Below the pieces are notes generated by a model that saw only the letters and a program-made list of their open reading frames with translations, searched no databases and had not been told where the DNA came from. Positions 40,874 to 52,699 of a DNA stretch of 64,000 nt are shown here, piece after piece. Source of the stretch: Tritrichomonas musculus (lineage: Eukaryota; Parabasalia; Tritrichomonadida; Tritrichomonadidae). Location of the stretch: positions 496,001 through 560,000 of the forward strand of contig JAPFFF010000026.1 in assembly GCA_039105265.1 (NCBI GenBank), given 5' to 3'. The translations under genes and the position numbers were made by a program. Each line of letters opens with the position of its first letter. Position 1 is the stretch's first letter.

Positions 40874-43800
40874 ATGTCGGAAGAAATCGTCAAAGAAATA
40901 TATCAAACCAAAGAAAAAATTGGTTTTGCGTACGTGTATACCGATCAATGCTCTTTAATTAAAAAAGTTCTTGAAGAGATTCAAGAAAAAGTTTTATCAA
41001 TACCAGATAACGAAACAAATAAAACAAAATGACAGATATCATCCAACTATTAAAACAATTGAGCCATATTATTGATGGATTTAGACTAGTTAATTGGCGA
41101 AAAACTTGCTTTTCAACACAAATTACAAAACCAATCGACGTTCTTCAGAATATAATGAATTCAATCACAACAAATTTTGAAAATCTTGAACCATGCAACA
41201 CGTTAGAACATAAATATGAATTTTCAAAAGAAAATGTTGGTAATGATTTAAAAAGCATTTATGGGATTTTAGCAGATCCTGAACAATTAGACGAACAAGA
41301 AGTCAAAAACAAACTCCAAGAAATTCGAGAATACCTCATTACTATTGATAATCCTCTTGATACAGACATTCCAACGAAGAACACCAAAAAGCATAAGCAT
41401 CGCCATCACCGAAAAATGAAAGACGAATCAGGATATGATTATAAATCATCTCCCATCCCAATTGACCAGCATGACTCAGAAGAAGAAGAATTCAATGATT
41501 TCAATAATATTCAAACATATAAAATCAAAAAAAGTGACTACACACAAGACCCAATTCCATTCATTTCTACCAAAATGTACAGAATTTACACAGGAAAACT
41601 AAATTGTACAAAAGAAGATGTCACGATCACCGTGTTAAATCCAGAAAAGAGTTCCGAAGAAAAATTTAAACGTCTTTATAACGTCCTAACCGCAGTTCAT
41701 CATCCTAACCTTGAAACATTCATTGGTGCTGTTGAATCGCCATTGCCCTATTCATTTGTTACGCGTCGAATTGGTCAGAAACTTCGAGACATCCTCACAA
41801 ACAGCACGCAAAAAAATAAAATTAAATCAACGCACGAAAAAGCGGATCAAAACTTGAATGAATTGTTACCTGGGCAACGGACAATTATTGCTTTTGATGT
41901 AGCGTCAGCGATGGCCTATCTGCACTCTTTGAATATCATTCATAGAGACCTCAGCTGTTCGACCATTTTGGTTTCATTGAATGACTCGAATGTGACAACC
42001 AAAATCACGAATTTTGCGAACTCTCGCTTCCTTCCAGACGAATCTTCAACGATCACAGCCAAGCCAGTCTCTTCCTCATATTTTATCGCGCCAGAACTGA
42101 CCATTGAAGGAGACTATAACGGCTCAGTTGATGTTTTTTCATTTGGCGGAATTCTTTACGAACTTGCGGTTGGCAAACCACCATTTGCAGGATTCACGCG
42201 CAAAGAAGTTGAGAACAAGATTGAAAAAGGAGAACGTCCACCTTTTCCAGATGGAATATCCAATAGTTTCAGTACACTCATTCGAAAATGCTGGTCACAA
42301 AATCCATCAGATAGGCCTTCATTTGCCGAGATAGTTGACACGATGCTTACTAAGAAGATTTCAGTTTTTGGTGACGAAGGAACAGAAATTGTGAACAAAT
42401 TCTATTCATCTAAAAATATCAAGAATAACAACTTAAAGAATTGTATTGATATTTTTGAAACAATTTGTCAGCAAATCCAAAATTCTGAACTTTACAGTCA
42501 TGAATGTGTTCGAATTCGTCCGTTACTTCTTGGCTATCGTTGCCTTCTTCAGACATCAGAATTTGCAACACAAGAAGAGGTAAATCTCAGTGAGAGAGAT
42601 TATGTTCATCTCGGTTATTTGAGAGTCTTACTTGAAAATTTGTCAAATGTTATTTCAATGACAAATGGAGATAAATGGTCCAATATTGCTTGGGACATTT
42701 CATCCACAGAAATCTCAAAGAACATTCATTCTTTAATGGAACAAATCTATGTTGAAATGACGGAATTGGGCTTCACAGTTACTAAGTATGACTATTCGAA
42801 TTCCGATCTACTCAATGACTATCGAATTCTTTACTTGATTTTCAGTGAACATGAAGAAGAAGAAGAAGGGAGAGCGAAACTTTTGGAAATTGAGAATTTC
42901 ATGAAAGAGAGGAACATTGAAATCTCAACCAGAGAGAAAGTGACCGATGAAAGGATCAAAAACATTCTTGTTAAATATAAAGATTATCGAATTGACAAGA
43001 ATGACTTTGAAAAGTTGAATAACATTGGATATGGAGTTAGCGCTTCAGTTTTTTCTGGCAAACAAAAATCTACAGGTAAATTTGTTGCAATTAAAGAATT
43101 TAAAAAAGATTATCTTGAGAATGAAAATGCTCATTATTATTTGAAGAATGAGATATTCTATCTTTGTCAATTACATAACGATTATTTAGTCAAATTCATT
43201 GGATTCAATAATGAGCCAGGTGAACAATTGTGGCTTGTTACAGAATACTATGAAAATGGCAATTTATATTATATGATACAGAATGGATCACTTGATCCAT
43301 TCATGAAGACTAAGATTGCATTTGAAATTGCCCAAGGAATGAAATTTCTTCATTCAAAACGAGTCATTCACCGTGATCTAAAGACGTTGAATATATTGAT
43401 GGATAAAGATAATAATCCAAAGATTGCAGATTTTGGTTATGCTCGAAATAATTTGTCATTTTACAAAACGAATCGAATTGGCACATCATGCTACATGGCA
43501 CCAGAAGTTATACTTGGGAATTTTTATGATTACAAGGCAGATGTCTTTTCATATGGAATGATCTTGTACGAGCTTTATTCAAATGACCTCCCTTACTCAT
43601 GGATCGACAGCTCAATGGTTGAGGATGCGATCATTGATAAAAAACCTCTGCAATTTAATTACGAGATTTCCGATTCACTGAAGAAGCTCATCTTTTCTTG
43701 CTTAGAATATGAATCCAAACGACGACCTTCATTTGAAGATATTGTATATCGAATGATTGAAGAAAACATTTCATTTATTGGCTCCCCAGCAAACGAAGTT

Positions 43801-43905
43801 TTGGAAATGTACCGAGAGAAGAAAGAAAAGATTGAAAAAGAAAAAAAATCTGAATTGAAATCTCATGATTCTTCAATATTTAATAGTCAAATACTTGACT
43901 TTTAA
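40874..43905 (+). CDS. Tandem pseudokinase-kinase protein, unit 2, with one early frameshift
   Basis: The same gene as at 14,175. One T is missing in AAAACAAAATGACAG near 41,028 compared with the unit 1 sequence AAAACAAAATTGACAG. Translation from ATG 40,874 would therefore stop soon, and the long frame restarts at ATG 41,029 with 958 residues (MTDIIQLLKQ). All of the pseudokinase and kinase domains are kept, including VAIK, HRDLKTLN and DFG; only the first 50 or so residues are lost. Besides this I counted about ten substitutions in 3 kb, one changing Asn to Asp near residue 491 of the unit 1 numbering. Initiation at 41,029 or a base-call error are both possible. Confidence 0.8.
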
Positions 43906-44265
43906 ATGATTAACTTTAATAATAATAAAAAAAATTTTTCAGTGCTAATAAAATAAAATATCATCACACCCTTTCAAAGAGTTGTATATTGATTATTTTT
44001 TTTTATAAAATTAAAAGTTAAAATATTTTTAAGAGAATTATGATAAGAAAGATAATAATAGATAAGATTGAATGAAAAAGATTAATATAGATGAGAGATA
44101 AGAGAATAAATTATATTACCAATTTCAAATATCATTCAATATTTCTATGAACACTAATAATATATTATATGCGTTATTTCAAAACATGATCGTTTCCATT
44201 TGGAGATTTTCTTGTGATAAACCAACTTTCTTTTTATGATAATAGCTCATAATTACCGAATAATG
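43906..44265. other. Spacer, unit 2 copy of 17,208-17,579
   Basis: Here the T-run is about 9 bases instead of about 24. Otherwise closely similar, with no gene. Confidence 0.6.
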
Positions 44266-44306
44266 CTATCTTCAACGAATGTGAATTCATTGATTGTGGA
44301 GAAGAT

Positions 44307-45155
44307 ATGTCAACTGAAGGAGGCAGTTCTGTCTATGTTAGGAACACACGTGAAGTTGGCAAGAATGTCACACTTGAAAACCTCAATTTCGACGGTTGCA
44401 AAGCTCAATACGGTGGTGCAGTTTATATTTACTCTGAATCATCATCGACAACTGTCTCCATTAAAAGTTGTGTTTTCACAAAGAATTCGGCTTCTGAAGA
44501 AGAAAAAGAAAACCAATTATTCGGTGGATGTGCAATCTATTTAACTGCACTTTTAGCAAAAGTTTTACGTTGCAGGTTTTCGGGAAATATTGGAACAAGT
44601 GTCAAGCTCATCAATGAATTTGAAAAGACTCTTGATGGTGGATCGTTCATTCTTTTAAGTAATAGTTATTTCGTTTTAATTGCTGAATGCGAGTTCACTG
44701 ACACCGATGACTTGTCAACTTCTTCTCTCTATTACTTACGTGGAAAGAACGCTGTCTCTGCTGAGTTGAGTGATTGTTCATTCACCGAAAAATTAATGCC
44801 TGGTGCTCACATTATCGATGGAGCGAGCACAAGTGAAAGTGGGCATAAACTTACTGTTAAGAATTGTGAGTTCGACGATACTAAAGAGAACTCAATTGGC
44901 TACTTAGGAAAGAGTTCTTTGAACGCTAATAATAAGATTAGTAGCTACATTTCAATTGACTTCAAAGATCAAGTATTTAAGACCGTTGAAAAAGAAGTCA
45001 AAAAAGAAAATAGTCCTTATTTACTATCAACAAAAATGATAGCTTTGATTGCATCTTGTGCTGTTGCCATCATTGTTGGATTGGTAGTCTTAGTTCTTAA
45101 AAAGAAGAAATTTAATATTCAAGAAGAAGATCATTCAAACGAAAGTGATCTTTAA
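44307..45155 (+). CDS. Pmp-like membrane protein, 5'-truncated, unit 2
   Basis: A 282-residue counterpart of 17,622-18,470 with about ten residue differences, among them PGAHIIDG for PCAHYIDG, and VGLVVLVLKKKKF for VELVVLVLNKKKL in and after the membrane helix. A helix with Gly in place of Glu is the more typical form, so this copy may be nearer the ancestor. It lacks a signal peptide in the same way. Confidence 0.7.
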   Translation: MSTEGGSSVYVRNTREVGKNVTLENLNFDGCKAQYGGAVYIYSESSSTTVSIKSCVFTKNSASEEEKENQLFGGCAIYLTALLAKVLRCRFSGNIGTSVKLINEFEKTLDGGSFILLSNSYFVLIAECEFTDTDDLSTSSLYYLRGKNAVSAELSDCSFTEKLMPGAHIIDGASTSESGHKLTVKNCEFDDTKENSIGYLGKSSLNANNKISSYISIDFKDQVFKTVEKEVKKENSPYLLSTKMIALIASCAVAIIVGLVVLVLKKKKFNIQEEDHSNESDL

Positions 45156-45364
45156 AACAAATTTAATTAGTAACATTTAATGAAATTGGTAATTTTTTTT
45201 TTTTTTAAAATAGAAGTTGCAACTTTTTGAAAACGAATAAAAATAAAACCATTCAATCCTTAAGTATGGAAAAAAAGTAGGTCAATTTCCATTTATTATC
45301 TAAACATATAATAATTTCTGCATTGCAGTTTTAGAAGATTATTTAAACTTTTATTGAAAATAAT

Positions 45365-45855
45365 TTAAGTCCATGTGAATTTCGACATATCAAATCAATC
45401 ATATGTTTGGAAGACGCAAGAAGGACTACATTCCATCTTATCAAACATCTTATCATAGTCTATATTTCGATTTTCAATAAATGAAGATGCTTTTCCAGCT
45501 CTATTTGCTACACTTATTCAACTCGTTACATCTTCGAAAACTAAAACATTTGAAGGATCAAAATTTCCCAATTTTTCTGCACATTTTAGGAAAATTTCAG
45601 GATATGGTTTCAATTTACTGTCATCATTTAAAGCTATAACCACATTGAATATGCTTAGAATATCAAGTTTATTTGAAAATTTAATTCTTGTTATATCTTC
45701 ATCAGCTTTAGTGGCGAGACCAATTTTATTGCCTCTTTTGTCATCGGATTTCCTATAACCAGGTTTATCGTATCGATGTATGCACCAAGCGTATCTAGGA
45801 CAGTACCATCGTTGTCAAATATGATAACTTTGATTGGATACTTCCAGTATACCAT
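45365..45855 (-). pseudogene. HAD phosphatase remnant, unit 2
   Basis: Counterpart of 18,673-19,163 with roughly a dozen substitutions, including a stop within the motif IV region (TCAACTCGTTACATC on the plus strand near 45,515-45,530). The cap domain is also missing here. The last difference from unit 1 lies at 45,811. Confidence 0.75.
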
Positions 45856-46348
45856 TGCTGAAAATGAAATTACTATGTCTTATTTTATTTATTGTAAGTA
45901 TTTACATGACAATTGTCATGTTTTTTATAAATTTAATGTATTAAGAAACTCAAATCATGGATGTTTACTAAGAAACTCATGATTTGATCTCCAAGTTTTT
46001 CAAATTTAAATCTTTTAAAATTATGATTAGTAATTTTGCAAACAAACAGATTAGAACATAATTACTTTATAAGGTTTTCATAAGAATGAATGAAAGATAA
46101 AAAAATTTTTTTTCTTGGGATAACTTTTTGAATGATAAAATATTTCTGAAGATTCTATCGTTTTTTTAATTTTTGTTTATTCATATGTTATTTTCAACAG
46201 AATATGCAAATTATTTATATAATGTTAAACCAAATTCAAGTTGAGTATGCTTCATTTTTTTCATTATTCATCAGAAGATATTTAACTCCAATTGAGTATG
46301 CTTCATTTTTTTGATCCTATAAAATTATTCCGTATCTAAAATTGGTCG
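45856..46348. other. Spacer with a 21-bp direct repeat, unit 2
   Basis: Looks identical to 19,164-19,656. Direct repeats at 46,241-46,261 and 46,292-46,312. Confidence 0.6.
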
Positions 46349-46822
46349 ATGCTTATTTATGCAATTCATAGTGGAAATAGCAGACTAATTCGCATGATTG
46401 AAGATGAGCTTGCAGCTGGACAAGAAGAAGAAGAAAATTATAAAGATTTCTTTGTTGAATCTACCAAGTGTCATCACAACGAGATTGCTGACTACATGTG
46501 TTACAAAATCGATGAAAATGAAAGACTTTCGTTATCATTAGAATTTCATAATTTTTATTCATTTTCAGCAGAAGAAATCAGCAACATTTTGATGGAAAAG
46601 TTGTTCTATATTGCATGTAAATATGTAAACATTACAGTTATGTATAAAATATTGAAGCAGTATAAAAAGTGGAAGCACTTTTTTAAAAAATTTTCAGAAT
46701 TTTTTTTCAAAAATCAATTTTTTTCTCATCATATATTAAAGTTATCCAAAAGTAAAATATACCAAAATGCTAAGCGTTTAATACTTTTTATAAATAACTA
46801 TGACATTTTTATATTAGACTAA
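46349..46822 (+). CDS. DUF3447-type ankyrin fragment, unit 2
   Basis: 157 residues, identical in sequence to the fragment at 19,657. Probably non-functional for the same reason: it starts inside the repeat region and the ankyrin pattern is lost after about 95 residues. Confidence 0.6.
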   Translation: MLIYAIHSGNSRLIRMIEDELAAGQEEEENYKDFFVESTKCHHNEIADYMCYKIDENERLSLSLEFHNFYSFSAEEISNILMEKLFYIACKYVNITVMYKILKQYKKWKHFFKKFSEFFFKNQFFSHHILKLSKSKIYQNAKRLILFINNYDIFILD

Positions 46823-47562
46823 AGTCAGAGAATTTTTCGAATGAAGAAGAAGAGAAAATATAATGCATTTTATTAGTAGCACTGTGCATTATTTCAAAAT
46901 TAAATTGGATATATTGATTCTATATATGCTACCACATAATAAATAAAAATAAAACTATAGCCATTATTATTAACATTTATGATAAAAATAGAAATTTATT
47001 TTTTTTTAAGGCCGTTTAAATTTTATGAAAATTTTAAATTGTTGAAATTCTTGTTTTGAAGAGTAATTTAGTTAAATTAGTTTTTCACTGAAATAAAACA
47101 TTCTAATAACTAAGTTAAGATTATATCAAACCTTGATCATATTCATTATTTATTAATTTATATTTATAAAATATTCAATAAATGAATATGATGAAAAATT
47201 TAATTATTTACAACAAATATATCATTTTTGTGTTACGATAAACGTGAGAATATAATTAGCATATGTCACAAATATATTACCCTAATTATTACATTTTGAA
47301 TCTAATTATATCTTTAGATGAGTCGGATTTGATGACAAATAAGGGAAATTGACAAAATGAAATAAAAATTCATTTTCAAGTAAAAAAAAACTAATTTAAT
47401 AGGATTATATCATTATTTATTGATTTAAAAGTATTGTAATTTATATAATATTCATTTATTAGTTAAAATGAATGATTAATTCTGATCATTTACATATTGT
47501 GAATTTACATAAAAAAAACCTAAATGTACAATAAAAATAATCATACAAAGCCTAAATTAATA
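46823..47562. other. AT-rich spacer, unit 2
   Basis: Matches 20,131-20,870. No gene was seen. Confidence 0.55.
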
Positions 47563-48051
47563 TCAGATAGCAACTATTAAATCCTTTGATACTTTTTTTT
47601 TAATTGATGATTTATTTTTAAAATCAGTAGCGAAGAAAGGAATTTTATTTTGATCTGCAAATTCTTTTATTTTTTGGGGATCTATGACGCATACTGAGAA
47701 ACAGTTGGTTGCTGCGATATAGAGTAATGCTGAATTTACTGATTCATTTGATTTCACAAAATCTAGCCATTTTTGTAGAGAATCTATTTGACCTTCAATA
47801 TTAGCATTTAGAACAAGTATAACTGCTTTGGCTGATCTCATATACATAAGAGCTAATGTTTGAAATCTCTCCTGTCCTGCAGTATCAAAAATATCAAGTG
47901 TGCAAATTCCATTGTTGGTCTGAATAGATTTTTGAGTTGATGCAGCACCAATAGTCAGAGTTTGTGATTCTAAATCAAAATCATTTTCGATTAGCATGGT
48001 AACTAATTTAGTTTTTTCAGCACAAGCATCGCCAATAAGAATCGTTTTCAT
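47563..48051 (-). CDS. Rab-like degenerate small GTPase, unit 2
   Basis: Identical protein to 20,871-21,359: DTAGQERFQ kept, P-loop GDACAEKT lacking the second glycine, no C-terminal cysteine. Confidence 0.75.
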   Translation of the reverse strand: MKTILIGDACAEKTKLVTMLIENDFDLESQTLTIGAASTQKSIQTNNGICTLDIFDTAGQERFQTLALMYMRSAKAVILVLNANIEGQIDSLQKWLDFVKSNESVNSALLYIAATNCFSVCVIDPQKIKEFADQNKIPFFATDFKNKSSIKKKVSKDLIVAI

Positions 48052-48680
48052 AATTTTGTATACAAAAAAATGTCACCAAGAGTTCGAAAGAATTGAATCT
48101 TGTTTAAATGATGAAATTTTTAATTTGTTTTATATAAATATATTTTATATATTATACTATAATTATTTTTTGCTTTAATATAGTAAATATCAAAATATTT
48201 ACATATTGTAAATTGTAACGATAGAAAAAAATTGAATAATATATAAAAATAAATCATTCAAATTATATTAATATGCTCTTCAAAAATAAGATAATATATA
48301 AAAAATTAACCAAAATGAATCAATATATAATTTAATAAGATTAATATTTTTTGGGGGTTAGTGATGGGATGAAACAGCCAACAATCATACATGTATTATA
48401 TATCTTAAAATTCAATATAATAATTATGAATTTAAAAAAAAATTCACTTTTTCAATTCACTCAGAGAAAGTGTTCGAACTTTTCTATATAGAAATCATAA
48501 TTTTTTTCCAGTTTTGAACAATTCCTATTTGAACGTTTGGAGAATGAATTGATATTTGCTTAAGAGATGAGCAATTTCAGAAACCACAATTCCCAATTGA
48601 TGTTATCAAAGAAGGAATTGATATTTCTTTTAAAAATAAACAATATTTCTTTTTATAAATTATCGTCATTATGACAGATA
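48052..48680. other. AT-rich spacer, unit 2
   Basis: Matches 21,360-21,988. No gene was seen. Confidence 0.5.
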
Positions 48681-48838
48681 ACAATTCCTTCCTCAGTAAC
48701 TTTTAATGCTGACTATTCATTTAATGGATGTTTTTTATCAGAAATATCAATTCCTTCATCTGTAACAAAAATTGGAGATTATTCATTCGCAGGATGCTCA
48801 TCATTAGCATAAGTATCATTTGAAAATCCTTCATTAAT
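48681..48838 (+). pseudogene. LRR_5 relic, unit 2
   Basis: Same two decayed LRR_5 repeats as at 21,989-22,146. Confidence 0.7.
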
Positions 48839-49341
48839 TCAATGAAAATCGATAATTTATAAAAAGCATATCTATTCTGAAATTGAATGTACAGTTTGAG
48901 GAATTATGATCTGTGTCAGTGATTGACAATTTTGGAATGCACTTGACGGGATAAATGAAATAGATGATCCAATTTTATTATAAGAAATATCTTTTGATAA
49001 AAATTAGTTTATTGAATTTCACATCTAATTTTGAGATAACAATACCAATTTTCATATGGTTAATATTTTTATTTCATATTTTAATAACGAGATCAAATAT
49101 AGATTTAGATGATGAAGATGGAAATTCAATCTCAATCATGAATAAAGATTTAACAATACGACAATTAGCAGACATTTTAAAACAACGTTTTGCTATATTT
49201 CTATTCATTATGATTCCATTTCCATCTAATAACAAAGGACATATAAAAACATAAATTCATTATTTCCTTGATCAACAGAAATTTTCTAATACTTAGCTTT
49301 TTCTTGTATATCTATTTTAACCATATTTCCTATACAAAGCA
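48839..49341. other. Spacer, unit 2
   Basis: Matches 22,147-22,649. No recognised gene. Confidence 0.45.
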
Positions 49342-50137
49342 ACATCTATAAATTAATGCTGAATTAATAAATCCTTTGTCTGCACCTATTTTATTTTACA
49401 GCTTCTTTTATATTATTAGGAGTTCTATCAGCCAAATATTGCATACAAGCACTTTTTTAGATAGTTTCATTAATTTCTTGATCAACAACACCATAAAGTT
49501 TTTTGTATGCATGAAATAGTATGGCTAAAAGATGACCTTTTTATGCAGAATTCATGATAAATTCAGTTAATTTATTCAAATTTTGTTTTCAGACTATTCC
49601 TTCTTTTAACATCAAACAATAAAAAATTCACCTTCTTTACATGTTGATAAATTTCATTAATATTGGCATTTTTTTTTGACAAATATATATCTTTTCACCT
49701 ATATATACCATCGCTTCCAACAAACCTTTTAATACTGCTATTTTGAGATATTTTATACTTTCTTCAAAATTGGAATCAACACTGTATCCATTTACTTACA
49801 TTATTCCATATTTATTACATGAATTTACTAGTTCTTTATCAGGTGCATTTTTAACATATAACTTTTTTGGATTTACAGGAACTCCAATTTATTCATGGAG
49901 CATATCTGCATATTTTGCCTTTGATAAACAGTCGCCTATATCTATCAATTTCTTTAATTTCTCTTTTTTCCTATATTGACAGAAACTCTAAAACCATATC
50001 TTAATGCTTCATCAATAATGATGCATTTCAATAACATTTTCTTCACCACAATATTTTTTCTTCTGGATAATTCGGCTTTGTCAATATTGGTTACTTCTTC
50101 TTTTGACTTGTGTAAAAAATCAATATTCACCTTTGTT
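49342..50137 (-). pseudogene. Sel1-repeat relic, unit 2
   Basis: Same decayed Sel1 pieces as at 22,650-23,445, with the same breaks. Confidence 0.6.
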
Positions 50138-50327
50138 TAAAAATTGTTAACATACCGTAAATATCTATTCATGAAGAATTTATTTATTCAAAATAGCCCT
50201 CTTTTTGAATAGTGGTGTTGAAATAATTTCTACACCTAGGAGTAGTTCGACAATTCACATAATTAATCAATAATAATAATAAAAATAATAATAATAAAAA
50301 ACAATTATTTGATTTTTATTTCTCTCA

Positions 50328-52577
50328 TTAAATAGAGTACTCATCAGTACTATTTAAACCAATAGTTTTTGCACGAATAATTAATGAAATAATAATTACA
50401 ATTAATAAAAAACCTGATACAACTCCAATTATTATTCCAATTAAATCATATTTGTCACTTTTACTTTTTTTTTGTTCAGGTGCATCAACTAAATATTTAA
50501 TAATAATTTTATTAGCATATTTTTCGTCATTATCAGAAACACATTTTGATAAAGAAAATCCAGAATTTGCAAAATTGATCTTTTCAATAATTTTTTGACA
50601 TTTTTCTTTTTCTATTAATCCACTAAAAATTGTGTATTCAGCATCTGGAACAGGAAAAACATCATTTTTATTAGAAATTTTATGCAGATAGATTATTCTT
50701 GGTGGATCCATATTGAATTCTATAAATGGATCAAATAGCACGCTTTTATTAATTTCATAATTAAAAATTTGATAACAAAATGATGCATTATCAAATCGAG
50801 AATTATTAAAATATACTTTTGAAGTTTGAAAAACAGTCAGTGATGAATTAATTTCTACAGATTCCAATTCAACACTTGAATTAAATCCAATTATAATATC
50901 ATCAATATTTAAATATTTTTTCTTCAGATTAAAACTATGAGCAGAAATTAAACCAGATGATTCAAATTCAACATTATCAATATGAAGATTATTCATATAA
51001 TTAGGAACAATTAATTGTAAAGAACCATTAAGCTGAAATTCAAATTTCTGAGAATTATCATGTAAGTTATATAAATATAATTGACCATTACCTTTAGCTA
51101 TCATGTTAACATACTTAAAATTTGTATCAAGATAAACTTTTCCTGAATCTGGTATAATTAAATTCAAATTACCATTTAGCCAACGAATTTTTGTTCCATC
51201 ATTTACCTTAATGAATTGATTTCTTTTTAGAGGCAAATTAAAATTCAATTCATAACAATTAGCTAAAATTAATATTATATAAGAATTTGAATTATTTGAA
51301 TATAAATCTAGTTGTTGAGTAATATATTCATTATATAATGTCTCATTATCATTGGATATGCTTATATTTATTAAAATTTCTTCTTCTAATCTTTTAAATA
51401 CTTTTGGATTGGTTGAAAAATTGATTTCTTGTGTATAATTTGGAAAAGGAATTGGTGTATATATAGGTATAGGTGGTCCATCATTATTATATATAATATT
51501 TAAATCACAAAAATACTTATTTGTATAATTATATGGAACATACGCAATTATCCTATTTGGAAATGAATTGTAACAATAAATATCTTTATCACTTTGATTG
51601 TAATATATTGTTGAAATATTTGTTTCATAAAATGAATATGCGTGAATTTTATCAACATATGTAAGATCAATTGATCCGCTTAAACGATAGCAACGACGAA
51701 AAGATTCACTATCAATCATGGAAATTGTACTTGAAAAAATCACTGATTCTAATTTATAAAAATTAAGACAAAACCGTTTTGGAACAGCAGTTATTCCTTC
51801 TCTAAAAATTAATTTTGTGATATTATTTGTGTATTTTCGTATGCCATCAATGATGGGAATACCATTCCCATAAATATATAAAGTTGTTTGAATATTAAAA
51901 TTATAAACATTAGGACCACAGATTTCACTATTTTCAATCTCTTTATTTACTGGAAAATTGCCAAATGCTGCATCTTGGTAATCAGTTGGAACTTTTACAT
52001 TTAAATAAAGAGTTTTTGAAAATGCATCATTTGAAATACTAGGGCTTAAATTACCCATAAAAAAAATTGAATCAATATTATTACAATTTGCAAATGTTTC
52101 TTCACCAATATATCTGAGATCACCATTTAATATAATTGAATTTAATTGTATACAATTTGCAAATGCATATGATCCAATTGATTCTAAATTATATGGTAAA
52201 TCAATAGATTTAATAGAATTGCATCCGTAAAAAGCATTCGATTCGATTTTGGTTATATTACTATTAAAAAATATGGAAATTAATTGTTTTGATTCATAAA
52301 ATGAATAAGATCCAATTGAAAGTACATTTTTTGATATATTAATTATCTTTATATTTGATATAAAATCTTGCCAGGGGGTATTATTTTGATCGAAATTAGT
52401 CATATATCCATCACCAAATATTTCTAACAAACAGTTATTAGAATGATATATATATGTAAGGTTTTCACCACATTTTCCTGTATATGTGTTGTCATTTCTT
52501 AAGCGTAGTTTTGATTGTTCTAGCATTTTCTTTGATTTAATATCATTTAGAGAGCAAAATACTAAAAAGCAAAGCAT
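50328..52577 (-). CDS. BspA-like type I membrane protein, unit 2
   Basis: The 749 residues match 23,636-25,885 except Leu for Ile in SKTLYLNVKVP, caused by a single base difference at 52,003. Signal peptide, LRR_5 repeats, C-terminal helix and DEYSI tail are all kept, so both copies look usable. Confidence 0.88.
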   Translation of the reverse strand: MLCFLVFCSLNDIKSKKMLEQSKLRLRNDNTYTGKCGENLTYIYHSNNCLLEIFGDGYMTNFDQNNTPWQDFISNIKIINISKNVLSIGSYSFYESKQLISIFFNSNITKIESNAFYGCNSIKSIDLPYNLESIGSYAFANCIQLNSIILNGDLRYIGEETFANCNNIDSIFFMGNLSPSISNDAFSKTLYLNVKVPTDYQDAAFGNFPVNKEIENSEICGPNVYNFNIQTTLYIYGNGIPIIDGIRKYTNNITKLIFREGITAVPKRFCLNFYKLESVIFSSTISMIDSESFRRCYRLSGSIDLTYVDKIHAYSFYETNISTIYYNQSDKDIYCYNSFPNRIIAYVPYNYTNKYFCDLNIIYNNDGPPIPIYTPIPFPNYTQEINFSTNPKVFKRLEEEILINISISNDNETLYNEYITQQLDLYSNNSNSYIILILANCYELNFNLPLKRNQFIKVNDGTKIRWLNGNLNLIIPDSGKVYLDTNFKYVNMIAKGNGQLYLYNLHDNSQKFEFQLNGSLQLIVPNYMNNLHIDNVEFESSGLISAHSFNLKKKYLNIDDIIIGFNSSVELESVEINSSLTVFQTSKVYFNNSRFDNASFCYQIFNYEINKSVLFDPFIEFNMDPPRIIYLHKISNKNDVFPVPDAEYTIFSGLIEKEKCQKIIEKINFANSGFSLSKCVSDNDEKYANKIIIKYLVDAPEQKKSKSDKYDLIGIIIGVVSGFLLIVIIISLIIRAKTIGLNSTDEYSI

Positions 52578-52699
52578 AATTTTTTGAGTGCTTTAGCTGA
52601 CACACAAAAAAACACAAAAAGTAAAAAAAAAAAAAAATATTAAATGGTATTGAATTTTATAAATTATTTTATTTTCTTATTTAAATCAGTATAACATTT

